Below, piece by piece: positions 10,701 through 18,488 of a DNA stretch of 64,000 bases (its first letter is position 1; every line of letters begins with the position of its first letter). This DNA is from Streptomyces xantholiticus (lineage in GTDB: Bacteria > Actinomycetota > Actinomycetes > Streptomycetales > Streptomycetaceae). Made by a program: the position numbers and the translations under genes. The stretch is from contig NZ_BMWB01000002.1 of assembly GCF_014651015.1 (NCBI RefSeq), forward strand, positions 186,001 to 250,000. The letters are read 5' to 3'. The notes beneath the pieces were generated by a model. It was given only the letters and a program-made list of their open reading frames with translations, ran no database searches and had not been told where the DNA came from.

Positions 10701-12292
10701 ACGCCCCCCTCCCCGACGTCCCCGAAGTTCGCGTCGTCGGCCTTCCCCAGCTGACACAGGGGTTCGACCTCGTCGAACGCCTCGACCTACCCATGCATCT
10801 GAAGGTGCACGGGCCGCTCGAACCCGTGAGCGGCGAACGGCTCGCGCAGCTCGCGGAGGACATATCCCTCACCGGCCGAGGCGGTGCCGGCTTCCCCTTC
10901 GGCAAGAAGCTGCGCGCCGTCGCCAAGTCCGCCATCCGCCGCGGCATCCGGCCGGTGGTCGTCGTCAACGGCAGCGAGGGCGAGCCCGCCTGCCGCAAGG
11001 ACACGGTGCTGCTCAACCGAGCCCCGCATCTGATCCTCGACGGCGCGCTGCTCGCCGCGGAGGCACTCGGCGCACGGACCCTCGTCGTCGCGGTCACCCG
11101 CAACTCGACGGAGATCTCGATGCGCGCGGCACTCGCCGAGCGAGGTCTCACCGACCGGCGCGGCCAGGCCCTGCGGGCCAGAGTGGTGCGCACCCCGGAG
11201 CGCATGGTCTCCGGCGAGGCGTCCTCGGTCATCCGGGCCGTCAACGGCGGCCCCGCCCTGCCGCCCGGCCGCCGGGTGCGCGCCGCTGAGACCGGTGTCG
11301 GCGGCGCGCCGACGCTGCTGTCCAACGCGGAGACGTTCGCGCAGCTCGCCGTCGCCGCCCGCATCGGCGCCCGCCGCTACAGCAACACCGGCCTCGACTC
11401 CGAGCCTGGCACGGTCATGCTGACGATCTCCGGGGCGGTCGCCCGCCCGATGGTCGTCGAAGTGCCGACAGGCGTGCCGCTGCGTTACGTGCTCCAGCTC
11501 GCGGGGGCGCCTCCGCAGCCCCAGGGCGTGCTGACGGGCGGCTACCACGGCAACTGGATCGACGCGGCCGCGGTGCACGAGGCGGTCGTGTCCAAGGAGT
11601 CCCTGGCCTCCGTGGGCGGTGCGCTGGGAGCCGGTGCGATCCTGCCGATCGGCCCGGAGACCTGCCCACTGGGCGAGGCGCTGCGGGTGGCGAACTGGCT
11701 GGCCGCGGAGACCGCCGGGCAGTGCGGCCCCTGCAAGCTGGGGCTTCCCGCCGCGGCCGGGGGGCTGGCCGATGTGATGAACGGCGGCGGCCCGGCCGCT
11801 CTGGAGGCGCTGCGCGAGGTCACCCAGGCCGTCAAGGGCCGTGGCGCGTGCAAACACCCGGACGGTTCCGCACGGTTCTTCGCGTCGACGCTGTCCGCGT
11901 TCACCGACGACCTGGCGGCGCATGTCCTGCACGGCGGCTGCGGGCGTGACACGACGGGTGTGCTGCCGCTGCCGCTGCCCGGTTACGAGGAGGCGGAGGA
12001 GTCGATCCCGAGCGGGGAGAAGATCTTCGTCGACTGGACGCTCTGTCAGGGCCACGGGTTGTGCGCGGACATCATCCCGGAGCTGATCCGGCTCAACCCC
12101 GACGGCTACCCGTCGGTGGCCGACGCGATGGTTCCCGTGCACATGCAGGGACGCGCGCAGCGGGCCGTGCGCCGCTGCCCGGCGCTCGCCATGCGCATCG
12201 AGCAGGTGGCCCCCTCGGGCCCCACGCCGCCGCCATCGCGCCCCGCGCTGCCCAGCAGCAGCCGCAAGGCCCTGGGCAGCGGCCGGGGTTGA
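10697..12292 (+). CDS. NuoF-like flavin/iron-sulfur subunit fused to a ferredoxin domain
   Basis: 531 residues. GTG at 10697 overlaps the upstream stop and has AGGAGA in front. The N-terminal 400 residues match the NADH-binding subunit of complex I (NuoF/51 kDa): the glycine-rich GRGGAGFPFGKK for NADH/FMN, then NGSEGEPACRKD for FMN. The iron-sulfur motif reads ETAGQCGPCK with a further Cys in GACKHPDG, so the first of the four usual cluster cysteines is Ala. The C-terminal 80 residues are a small ferredoxin (CQGHGLC then RRCPALA), the CX5C...CP pattern of 3Fe-4S types. It probably passes electrons from NAD(P)H to the overlapping membrane partner. No NuoE or NuoG is nearby. Confidence 0.85.
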   Translation: MNAPLPDVPEVRVVGLPQLTQGFDLVERLDLPMHLKVHGPLEPVSGERLAQLAEDISLTGRGGAGFPFGKKLRAVAKSAIRRGIRPVVVVNGSEGEPACRKDTVLLNRAPHLILDGALLAAEALGARTLVVAVTRNSTEISMRAALAERGLTDRRGQALRARVVRTPERMVSGEASSVIRAVNGGPALPPGRRVRAAETGVGGAPTLLSNAETFAQLAVAARIGARRYSNTGLDSEPGTVMLTISGAVARPMVVEVPTGVPLRYVLQLAGAPPQPQGVLTGGYHGNWIDAAAVHEAVVSKESLASVGGALGAGAILPIGPETCPLGEALRVANWLAAETAGQCGPCKLGLPAAAGGLADVMNGGGPAALEALREVTQAVKGRGACKHPDGSARFFASTLSAFTDDLAAHVLHGGCGRDTTGVLPLPLPGYEEAEESIPSGEKIFVDWTLCQGHGLCADIIPELIRLNPDGYPSVADAMVPVHMQGRAQRAVRRCPALAMRIEQVAPSGPTPPPSRPALPSSSRKALGSGRG

Positions 12293-12307
12293 CGGGAGGC
12301 GGGCACA

Positions 12308-12350
12308 AAAGTGAAGCGGGCCACCCGATCCGGGTGGCCCGCTTCACTTT
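12308..12350. terminator. Bidirectional terminator between the NuoF-like gene and tRNA-Ala
   Basis: A perfect 19-bp stem (arms begin AAAGTGAAGCGGGCC) around a 5-nt loop separates two convergent transcription units. The symmetric AAAG/CTTT ends suit termination from both sides. Confidence 0.85.
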
Positions 12351-12356
12351 CTTCTG

Positions 12357-12429
12357 TGGAGCTAAGGAGAATTGAACTCCTGACCTCCTGCATGCCATGC
12401 AGGCGCTCTACCAACTGAGCTATAGCCCC
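12357..12429 (-). tRNA. tRNA-Ala (anticodon GGC), copy 1
   Basis: 73 nt folding as a standard cloverleaf: acceptor GGGGCTA/TAGCTCC with discriminator A, D arm GCTC...GAGC, anticodon stem CCTGC/GCAGG with loop ATGGCAT (anticodon GGC), and T arm AGGAG-TTCAATT-CTCCT. CCA is not encoded. It is identical to copy 2 at 13171-13243. A promoter (TTGGAG, 18 bp, TAATGT) lies upstream. Confidence 0.97.
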
Positions 12430-12480
12430 TCGCTGTGTGCCGCCCCGCTTCGGGTCTCCCCCGCGGCGGCGACGTGGAGA

Positions 12481-12510
12481 ACATTAACGCGCCCGTCGTC
12501 GCATCTCCAA
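12481..12510 (-). promoter_or_regulatory. Promoter of tRNA-Ala copy 1
   Basis: On the minus strand TTGGAG (12505-12510) and TAATGT (12481-12486) are separated by 18 bp, a fair vegetative-sigma promoter about 52 bp upstream of the tRNA. Confidence 0.55.
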
Positions 12511-12587
12511 ATCGTTTCCAGGCCAGCCCGGAACGCCCCGTGATGCCCGTTTCGCGCAACCGAGTGGCGCGGGCCACCGACGGTCCG

Positions 12588-12824
12588 TCAGGCCGTCGCG
12601 AACGAGTAGAAGCGTTTGAGTGTGCAGTGCTCGTCCAGGAGCCGGCCGTAGATCGGCTCACCCTCGAGCTCGCGGTACGTCTCGATCGGGTCGCCTTTTA
12701 TGATCAGCGCCCGCGCGCACTCCTCGCACCAGTACTGGAACTCCGGATTGACCGGATCCATGTCCCGGACGATCGGCGTACCGCTGCCGCACCAGTCACA
12801 TTTCCGCCTGTGTGCACCCATCAC
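12588..12824 (-). CDS. Small CxxC zinc-finger protein of unknown function
   Basis: 78 residues from GTG at 12824, or 77 from the ATG directly after it. Two CxxC pairs (KCDWCGSG and YWCEECARAL) about 24 residues apart suggest a bound zinc ion. The rest is acidic and ends KRFYSFATA. The GTG follows immediately after the stop of the neighbouring zinc-ribbon gene, so the two are surely cotranscribed and coupled. They sit between two identical tRNA-Ala genes. Function is unknown. Confidence 0.75.
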   Translation of the reverse strand: MMGAHRRKCDWCGSGTPIVRDMDPVNPEFQYWCEECARALIIKGDPIETYRELEGEPIYGRLLDEHCTLKRFYSFATA

Positions 12825-12998
12825 TCAGCTCCAGCTGTGGCCGCAGGCCGTGCACACGTAGGAAACGCCACCGTTGTCCCCGAGGACCTGGGCGACATGG
12901 GCAGAGCCACAGGATGGACAGCTGAGGCGAGCACCGACCTCCGCCGTGGCAAGCAGGTCATCGGCAGCCTCCCCGGCTTCCTCGCCGCTTGCGGACAT
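12825..12998 (-). CDS. Small zinc-ribbon protein
   Basis: 57 residues from ATG at 12998, with GGGAGG 8 nt upstream; a longer open frame to 13052 lacks support. After an acidic leader (MSASGEEAGEAADD) come LSCPSCGSAHVAQVL and YVCTACGHSWS, a classic four-cysteine zinc ribbon like those in transcription-associated proteins. Its stop directly precedes the start of the 78-residue zinc-finger gene. The partner is unknown. Confidence 0.8.
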   Translation of the reverse strand: MSASGEEAGEAADDLLATAEVGARLSCPSCGSAHVAQVLGDNGGVSYVCTACGHSWS

Positions 12999-13129
12999 CG
13001 TGCGCTCCCTCCCGTACCGCCGGTGTCCCCTCCGGCCGTCCGATTCTGCCACGGCCGCGCACAGGGGTCAGCGGCGTTTGCGTACGAGATCGACCACGGC
13101 GCCCGCCGGGAGGGCGGGGGCCTCGGAGA

Positions 13130-13166
13130 ACGAAGAATCCCGCCCCCTCGATGGGGACGGGATCCG
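13130..13166 (-). terminator. Terminator of tRNA-Ala copy 2
   Basis: On the minus strand ATCCCGTCCCC pairs with GGGGGCGGGAT around a short loop and is followed by TCTTCGTTCT, just behind the tRNA 3' end. Confidence 0.65.
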
Positions 13167-13170
13167 GTTG

Positions 13171-13243
13171 TGGAGCTAAGGAGAATTGAACTCCTGACCT
13201 CCTGCATGCCATGCAGGCGCTCTACCAACTGAGCTATAGCCCC
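13171..13243 (-). tRNA. tRNA-Ala (anticodon GGC), copy 2
   Basis: Identical over all 73 nt to copy 1 at 12357-12429, with the same cloverleaf and GGC anticodon and no encoded CCA. It has its own promoter (TTCACT, 18 bp, TAAAGT) and terminator. Confidence 0.97.
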
Positions 13244-13279
13244 GCGTGTTCCTCGCGCTCCGCGCTGCGAACAAGAAGA

Positions 13280-13309
13280 ACTTTAGCCTGCGACCTGCCG
13301 GAAAGTGAA
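13280..13309 (-). promoter_or_regulatory. Promoter of tRNA-Ala copy 2
   Basis: On the minus strand TTCACT (13304-13309) and TAAAGT (13280-13285) are separated by 18 bp, about 36 bp upstream of the tRNA. Confidence 0.55.
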
Positions 13310-13388
13310 ATCCGGGTCGGGGATCTCCGCTCCGGGCCGGAGGAGTGGCACCGTGGGCCCTGGAGCGCCCGGTCCCGGCCCGGCCCGC

Positions 13389-14024
13389 TCAGGTGTCGTC
13401 GCCGAGGACCGGCTCCGGGAGGGTGCCGGCGTTGTGCTCGAGCAGGCGCCAGCCCCGCGCGCCTTCACCCACGACCGACCAGCAGCAGTTCGTGAGCCCA
13501 CCGAGGCTCTCCCAGTGGTGCGCCTCGAGGCCCAGCAGCCGGCCGATGGTCGTGCGGATGGTGCCGCCGTGGCTGACGACGACGAGCGTGCCGTCGTCGC
13601 GCAGCTTGTCGGCGTGGTGCAGCACCACCGGAGCGGCCCGGTCGGCGACCTCGGTCTCCAGCTCCCCACCGCCGCGCCGGACCGGCTCGCCGCGCTTCCA
13701 CGCCGCGTACTGCTCGCCGTACCGCTCGACGATCTCGTCGTGGGTCAGGCCCTGCCAGGCGCCCGCGTAGGTCTCGCGCAGGGCGGCATCGTAGGAGACG
13801 TCGAGCCCCGTGACGGCGGCCAGCTCGCCCGCCGTCGCCGCCGCCCGCTTCAGGTCGGACGCCACGATCGCGTCCGGGTTCAGCGATGCGAGCAGCCGTG
13901 CGGCGCGGCGTGCCTGGGCGACACCGGCCTCGGTCAGTTCGATGTCCGTGGAGCCCTGGAAACGGCGCTCCAGATTCCACGCGGTCTGGCCGTGGCGCCA
14001 CAGGACGATGCGTCGGCCGCTCAC
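13389..14024 (-). CDS. Histidine phosphatase (phosphoglycerate-mutase-like)
   Basis: 211-residue histidine phosphatase. The catalytic RHG occurs in IVLWRHGQTAWN, the second arginine region is SDLKRAAATA, and the second histidine is in VVVSHGGTIRTTIG. Such enzymes hydrolyse phosphomonoesters; being dephosphoglycerate mutase is unlikely from context and the substrate is unknown. GTG at 14024 is the first standard start before the domain but has a poor ribosome site. The frame continues to a CTG at about 14065 overlapping the rsfS stop, where relatives start MNG, so a non-standard or coupled start is possible. It follows rsfS in the same operon. Confidence 0.88.
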   Translation of the reverse strand: MSGRRIVLWRHGQTAWNLERRFQGSTDIELTEAGVAQARRAARLLASLNPDAIVASDLKRAAATAGELAAVTGLDVSYDAALRETYAGAWQGLTHDEIVERYGEQYAAWKRGEPVRRGGGELETEVADRAAPVVLHHADKLRDDGTLVVVSHGGTIRTTIGRLLGLEAHHWESLGGLTNCCWSVVGEGARGWRLLEHNAGTLPEPVLGDDT

Positions 14025-14062
14025 CGGATTCTTGGTCGCGGGGGCGCCGGTGTCGATGCCGT

Positions 14063-14497
14063 TCAGCGCTGCTCCCCTTCCGTGTCACCGCCGGTGAGCT
14101 GCGCGTGCTCCTGCGCCTTGCCGCGGGTCTTCTGGGCGTCCTCCGGGAGCGTGAGCTCGGGGCAGTCCTTCCAGAGCCGCTCGAGGGCGTAGAAGACCCG
14201 CTCCTCGCTGTGCTGGACGTGCACCACGATGTCGACGTAGTCGAGAAGGATCCAACGGGCGTCGCGGTCGCCCTCGCGGCGCACGGGCTTGGCGCCGAGC
14301 TGCTTGTTCAGCCGCTCCTCGATCTCGTCCACGATCGACTTGACCTGGCGGTCGTTCGGCGCGGAGGCGAGCAGGAAGGCGTCGGTGATGGAGAGCACAT
14401 CGCTGACGTCGTACGCGATGATGTCGTGCGCGAGCCGGTCGGCGGCCGCCTGGGCGGCGGCGTTGACGAGCTCGATGGAGCGATCCGTGGCGGTCAC
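14063..14497 (-). CDS. rsfS: Ribosome silencing factor RsfS
   Basis: 144-residue RsfS/RsfA (DUF143) protein. It binds ribosomal protein L14 and blocks subunit joining when nutrients are short. Visible core: DVSDVLSITDAFLLASAPNDRQVKSI, then ARWILLDYVDIVVHVQHSEERVFYALERLW, the family hallmark. GTG at 14497 (MTATDRSIELV) matches the family start; a TTG at 14521 preceded by GAAGGG would add 8 residues. It lies just behind the LCP-like gene and upstream of the phosphatase, next to nadD as in most bacteria. Confidence 0.93.
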   Translation of the reverse strand: MTATDRSIELVNAAAQAAADRLAHDIIAYDVSDVLSITDAFLLASAPNDRQVKSIVDEIEERLNKQLGAKPVRREGDRDARWILLDYVDIVVHVQHSEERVFYALERLWKDCPELTLPEDAQKTRGKAQEHAQLTGGDTEGEQR

Positions 14498-14592
14498 AGG
14501 CAGGCTTTCGTCGGCGGTCAAGAACCCTTCAAGGGTCTCACGGACCGCCGACAGTCCACGATGCGATGGTCAGGGCACCGCCGTCGCCCCGG

Positions 14593-16320
14593 TCACTGCG
14601 GGTCCCCGGTCTTGAAATCGGGCCCGAGGACGACCGAGACATCGGCGTTGCCCGCCGGCTTGCCCTTCTTCACGGCACCGGCCGGCAGACCGAGCGTCTG
14701 GGCGACCTCCTGCGCCTTGGCCTTCTGGGCGTCGTCGCCGTAGGTGACCTGCGAGGCGTCGACGGTGTCGGCCTTGCCGCCGTTGACGACGCTGTAGCCA
14801 CCGTTGACCAGGGTGACCCGCGCCCTCTCCAGGGCGTCGGCCCTCCCACTGCCGTCCTTGATGCCCACGCGGATCGTGTCGCCGGGTTCGGGCGCGCTGA
14901 CCGAGCCGCCCAGGACGTCCTTGACCACACTGCTCGCGGCCTGCTCGGTGAGCGTGCCGTCCTGCTGGACCGGCAGCACCGCCGTCCGGTGGTCGCCGCC
15001 CTTCGCGCGCTCGGCGAGCTTGGCGAGGGAGGCGCCGAGGTCCCGTTCCTTCAGCGAGGGGTCGAGGATCTGTCCCAGCGTCTCCACGATGACCGTCGCC
15101 GACTTCGGGTCGTCCGGGAGCTTCTTGAGCACCCCCTGCATCACTTGGCCGAAGCGCAGCAGCTGCTTCTCCTCGGCCTCGCCGGGCCCGAGGTAGGTGG
15201 CGTACGCGACGGCCGCCTTCCCGTTGAGGGTCTGGTTCTCGCCCTTCTTCACCAGCGGCGGATCGCCCTTCTTGGCACCGGGCACCTCGGTGTCGGTGGT
15301 GAGGTCGATCGTGCCGACCAGCTCGACGAGGTTCTCCAGGAAGGGTGTGTCGAGGCGCCAGGTGCCCGAGATCTCCGCGCCGAGCAGGGTGCCGATCGCC
15401 TCCCGGGTGCCGGTGGATCCGTCGTCCTCGACGGACTTTCCGAGAGTGGTGGCGGTGCCGTCGTCGTTGGCGACGGAGAGGGTGTTGGGGAGCAGGACGG
15501 TGGTGCCCTGCTCGGTGGTGACGTTGTCGACGAGGAGGGCCGTGGAGGTGCCCTCCTTCTTGGTGTTGTGCAGATGCACCACGATGACGTCGCGCTTCTG
15601 CGGGCCGGCCGCCGTGTCGCTCTTGGTGTCGGAACCGGACAGGCCGGGCAGCTTGCCGGCGTACCAGAGGTAGCCGACGCCGCCGACGAGCACGAGGGCC
15701 AGCGTGACGACGAGGGCGACGACGCGGTTGCGGCCGCGGCGTTTGGCCTCCTCGCGCCGTTCCGAGCGGCTTTCGGTGAACTTCAGCCAGTCGATGACGT
15801 CTTCGGAGTCCTCGTCGGGCTCCTCGATGAATGAGAACTGCTCGGTCCGGTAGGGCCGCTCAAAGCCGTTCTCGGGCCGGCGCTGCTCCGGCACCGCCGG
15901 CGACTGCGGGGCCGCCGCAGGAGCGGGACGCTCCTGCTGCTGCGGGATGCTCCACTGCGCGGTGGTGTCGACGGCGGGCTGGGTGCCGGTCTCGTGGCCG
16001 TAACCGGCCTGGGAGCCCGCGTACGGGTCGTACTGACCGCCCTGCGGGCGCTGGGGCGCGTACGGGTCGTAGCCGTACCCCTGAGGCCGGCCGTAGTTCT
16101 GATCGGCGCCGTACTCGTGCTGTCCCGGGGCGTAACCCTGTTGGTAGCCCTGCTGGTAGCCCTGCGGGCGCTGCCCGTCCTGCTGCCGAGAGTGGCCGTC
16201 CTGCTGCTGTGCGTAGGGGTCGTACTGCTGGGGCTGCTGATAGACCGGCTGCCCGTACTCGTCGTAGCCGACGATCTGCGGCTGGTGGTACGGGTCGTAC
16301 GGATTCTGCTGGTCGTTCAA
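14593..16320 (-). CDS. LCP-like (LytR-CpsA-Psr) envelope protein with LytR_C domain
   Basis: 575 residues. TTG at 16320 has GAGAGGGG upstream. Residues 1-150 are a Gln/Tyr/Pro-rich cytoplasmic region (YDPYAQQ-type repeats), then one membrane helix (VVALVVTLALVLVGGVGYLW), an LCP-like extracellular domain and a C-terminal LytR_C domain. LCP enzymes attach teichoic-acid-type polymers to peptidoglycan. The position matches S. coelicolor SCO2578 (PdtA, polydiglycosylphosphate transferase; from memory). Unusually, the canonical LCP residues look lost: the PRD motif reads PNT and the RxR motif is absent, so it may be a non-catalytic or divergent member. Confidence 0.85.
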   Translation of the reverse strand: MNDQQNPYDPYHQPQIVGYDEYGQPVYQQPQQYDPYAQQQDGHSRQQDGQRPQGYQQGYQQGYAPGQHEYGADQNYGRPQGYGYDPYAPQRPQGGQYDPYAGSQAGYGHETGTQPAVDTTAQWSIPQQQERPAPAAAPQSPAVPEQRRPENGFERPYRTEQFSFIEEPDEDSEDVIDWLKFTESRSERREEAKRRGRNRVVALVVTLALVLVGGVGYLWYAGKLPGLSGSDTKSDTAAGPQKRDVIVVHLHNTKKEGTSTALLVDNVTTEQGTTVLLPNTLSVANDDGTATTLGKSVEDDGSTGTREAIGTLLGAEISGTWRLDTPFLENLVELVGTIDLTTDTEVPGAKKGDPPLVKKGENQTLNGKAAVAYATYLGPGEAEEKQLLRFGQVMQGVLKKLPDDPKSATVIVETLGQILDPSLKERDLGASLAKLAERAKGGDHRTAVLPVQQDGTLTEQAASSVVKDVLGGSVSAPEPGDTIRVGIKDGSGRADALERARVTLVNGGYSVVNGGKADTVDASQVTYGDDAQKAKAQEVAQTLGLPAGAVKKGKPAGNADVSVVLGPDFKTGDPQ

Positions 16321-16339
16321 CGGTGCCCCTCTCCGCGGC

Positions 16340-16972
16340 TCACTCGCCGCGGTACAACTGGCGCTTGTCGATGTAGCGCACCACACCGTCCGGCACCAGG
16401 TACCAGACCGGGTCCCCGTGGGCGACTCGCTCCCTGCAGTCGGTCGACGAGATCGCCAGAGCCGGCACCTCCACAAGGGAGACCCCGCCCTCCGGCAGCC
16501 CGTCGTCCGTCAGATCATGGCCCGGACGGGTCACTCCGATGAAGTGGGCGAGCGAGAAGAGTTCCTGGGCGTTCCGCCAGCCGAGGATCTGGGAAAGCGC
16601 GTCGGCACCCGTGATGAAGTACAGGTCCGAGTCCTTGTTGAGGGAGCGCAGATCCCGCAGTGTGTCGATCGTGTACGTAGGTCCGGCGCGGTCGATGTCG
16701 ATGCGGCTCACCGAGAACTGCGGGTTGGACGCCGTGGCGATGACCGTCATCAGATAGCGGTCCTCGGCCGGTGACACGTTCTTGTGGCTCTTCTGCCACG
16801 GCTGCCCGGTCGGTACGAACACCACCTCGTCGAGGTGGAAGAGGGCGGCCACCTCACTGGCCGCCACCAGGTGCCCGTGGTGGATCGGGTCGAACGTCCC
16901 GCCCATCACGCCGAGTCGGCGCTTGCCCGGACCGGAGCCGGCGCCGCCCGTGGCCACTATCTGCTCTCCCAT
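16340..16972 (-). CDS. nadD: Nicotinate-nucleotide adenylyltransferase
   Basis: Makes deamido-NAD from nicotinate mononucleotide and ATP in NAD synthesis. 210 residues from ATG at 16972 ([12 protein letters not shown]); the upstream extension of the frame is not supported. The nucleotide-transferase signature [15 protein letters not shown] and the C-terminal [10 protein letters not shown] are both present. The LCP-like gene starts 19 bp downstream, so the order nadD, LCP-like gene, rsfS and phosphatase is probably one operon. Confidence 0.96.
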   Translation of the reverse strand: MGEQIVATGGAGSGPGKRRLGVMGGTFDPIHHGHLVAASEVAALFHLDEVVFVPTGQPWQKSHKNVSPAEDRYLMTVIATASNPQFSVSRIDIDRAGPTYTIDTLRDLRSLNKDSDLYFITGADALSQILGWRNAQELFSLAHFIGVTRPGHDLTDDGLPEGGVSLVEVPALAISSTDCRERVAHGDPVWYLVPDGVVRYIDKRQLYRGE

Positions 16973-17010
16973 GCGTGCAGAGCCTACTGGCACCGGCCGC
17001 CGGCCACGGC

Positions 17011-17172
17011 TCAGCGGTCGCGGTTGAAGCGGGTGGTGATCCACAGCAGCAGCAGCAGCACGGCGAAGGCGCCGATGCCGGTGACGTACGGGCTGAGGCT
17101 TGCGTGGTTGCCGCCGTGCTCGGCGCCCTCGGCGAGAGTGACCAGGTTTGCGGCGGTGCCGGTGAGGCTCAT
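17011..17172 (-). CDS. 53-residue single-pass membrane peptide
   Basis: A short frame, [20 protein letters not shown] to TTRFNRDR, with one hydrophobic helix ([14 protein letters not shown]) and a positively charged end. It sits 38 bp upstream of nadD on the same strand, where other streptomycetes also carry a small membrane gene (SCO2580 position, from memory). The ribosome site is weak (GAAG). Function is unknown. Confidence 0.7.
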   Translation of the reverse strand: MSLTGTAANLVTLAEGAEHGGNHASLSPYVTGIGAFAVLLLLLWITTRFNRDR

Positions 17173-17302
17173 CTTCAACAGAACCTATCGATCGGGAGTG
17201 GGAGCGGAGACTTCGCGCACATCGTATGCGGGCCGCCCGGGCACGCTCACGCCGACTCAGTCGTTGTGCATCCCGCAGACGCCGTCGCAGGGCCGCCGGG
17301 AG

Positions 17303-17311
17303 TTGTCCACA
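17303..17311 (+). promoter_or_regulatory. DnaA-box consensus match
   Basis: TTGTCCACA, the exact Streptomyces DnaA-box consensus, lies alone in the divergent intergenic region between the 53-residue gene and the M48 protease gene. Confidence 0.35.
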
Positions 17312-17393
17312 GGCCCCACCGTGCCGCGGCCCCAGCCCCTACGCTGGGGTCCGTCAGGGGGACGAGCGAGGACTCGCACCAACAGGGGGCACC

Positions 17394-18488
17394 ATGACCG
17401 ACAGCCACGAACAGGTTCCGAGCAGGCAGCGCAAGCGTTTCCCGGAGATCTCCTCACGGGCCTACGAACACCCCGCGGACCGCTCGGCGCTCGTCGCGCT
17501 GCGCAAGCTCAGCGGCTTCGACACCGTTTTCAAGGCGCTCAGCGCGCTGCTTCCCGAGCGCAGCCTGCGGCTGCTGTTCCTCTCCGACTCGGTGCGGGTG
17601 AGCGACGCCCAGTTCGCGCATCTCAACGACATGCTGCGCGACGCCTGCTACATCCTGGACCTGGAGAAGGTCCCCGCGATGTATGTGACGCAGGACCCGC
17701 GGCCCAATGCCATGTGCATCGGCCTGGACGAGCCGATCATCGTCCTCACCACCGGGCTCTTGGAGCTGCTCGACGAGGAGGAGATGCGGGCGGTCGTGGG
17801 GCACGAGGTGGGCCATGCCCTGTCGGGCCACTCCGTCTACCGCACGATCCTGCTCTTCCTCACCAGCCTGGCGCTGAAGGTCGCCTGGATCCCGCTGGGC
17901 AATGTGGCGATCATGGCCATCGTCACGGCGCTGCGCGAGTGGTTCCGCAAGTCGGAGCTGTCCGCCGACCGTGCGGGCCTGCTGGTGGGACAGGACCTGC
18001 AGGCGTCGATGCGCGGCCTGATGAAGATCGCCGGCGGCAACCACCTGCACGAGATGAACGTGGACGCGTTCCTCAAGCAGGCAGAGGAATACGAGGCCGG
18101 CGGTGACCTGCGTGACTCGGTGCTGAAGATTCTGAACGTGCTGCCCCGCTCCCACCCGTTCACCACGGTGCGTGCCGCCGAGCTGAAGCAGTGGGCGGAG
18201 AGCCGCGACTACCAGCGGATCATGGACGGCCACTACCCGCGCCGCACCGAGGACAAGGACACCTCGGTCAGCGACTCCTTCCGCGAGTCCGCCTCGCACT
18301 ACGCGGAGTCGGTGCGCACCAGCAAGGATCCGCTGATGAAGCTGGTCGGCGACATAGCGGGCGGTGCCGGCGACCTCGGCGGCAAGCTGCGGGACAAGTT
18401 CATGGGCAACGGCGCCGCGGGCGGCGGGAGCAACGGCACGGGTGCGGCGGGTGGAGGTGAAGCGGGCAGCGCTCAGGGCGAGGGCTGA
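17394..18488 (+). CDS. M48 family zinc metalloprotease
   Basis: 364 residues from ATG at 17394, with AGGGGG 6 nt upstream. It resembles HtpX/Ste24-type membrane peptidases: zinc motif HEVGH in RAVVGHEVGHALSGHS, a hydrophobic stretch right after it (TILLFLTSLALKVAWIPL), and the third ligand region RKSELSADRAGLL. The C-terminus is a Gly/Ala-rich flexible tail. Such proteases clear damaged membrane proteins or cut regulators; the substrate is unknown. It is transcribed alone on the plus strand, and its last 16 bp overlap the convergent membrane-protein gene. Confidence 0.9.
   Translation: MTDSHEQVPSRQRKRFPEISSRAYEHPADRSALVALRKLSGFDTVFKALSALLPERSLRLLFLSDSVRVSDAQFAHLNDMLRDACYILDLEKVPAMYVTQDPRPNAMCIGLDEPIIVLTTGLLELLDEEEMRAVVGHEVGHALSGHSVYRTILLFLTSLALKVAWIPLGNVAIMAIVTALREWFRKSELSADRAGLLVGQDLQASMRGLMKIAGGNHLHEMNVDAFLKQAEEYEAGGDLRDSVLKILNVLPRSHPFTTVRAAELKQWAESRDYQRIMDGHYPRRTEDKDTSVSDSFRESASHYAESVRTSKDPLMKLVGDIAGGAGDLGGKLRDKFMGNGAAGGGSNGTGAAGGGEAGSAQGEG

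Noticed and set aside
12588..13052. Extended N-termini for the zinc-ribbon genes
   Set aside because: Ribosome sites and domain starts support the shorter forms.
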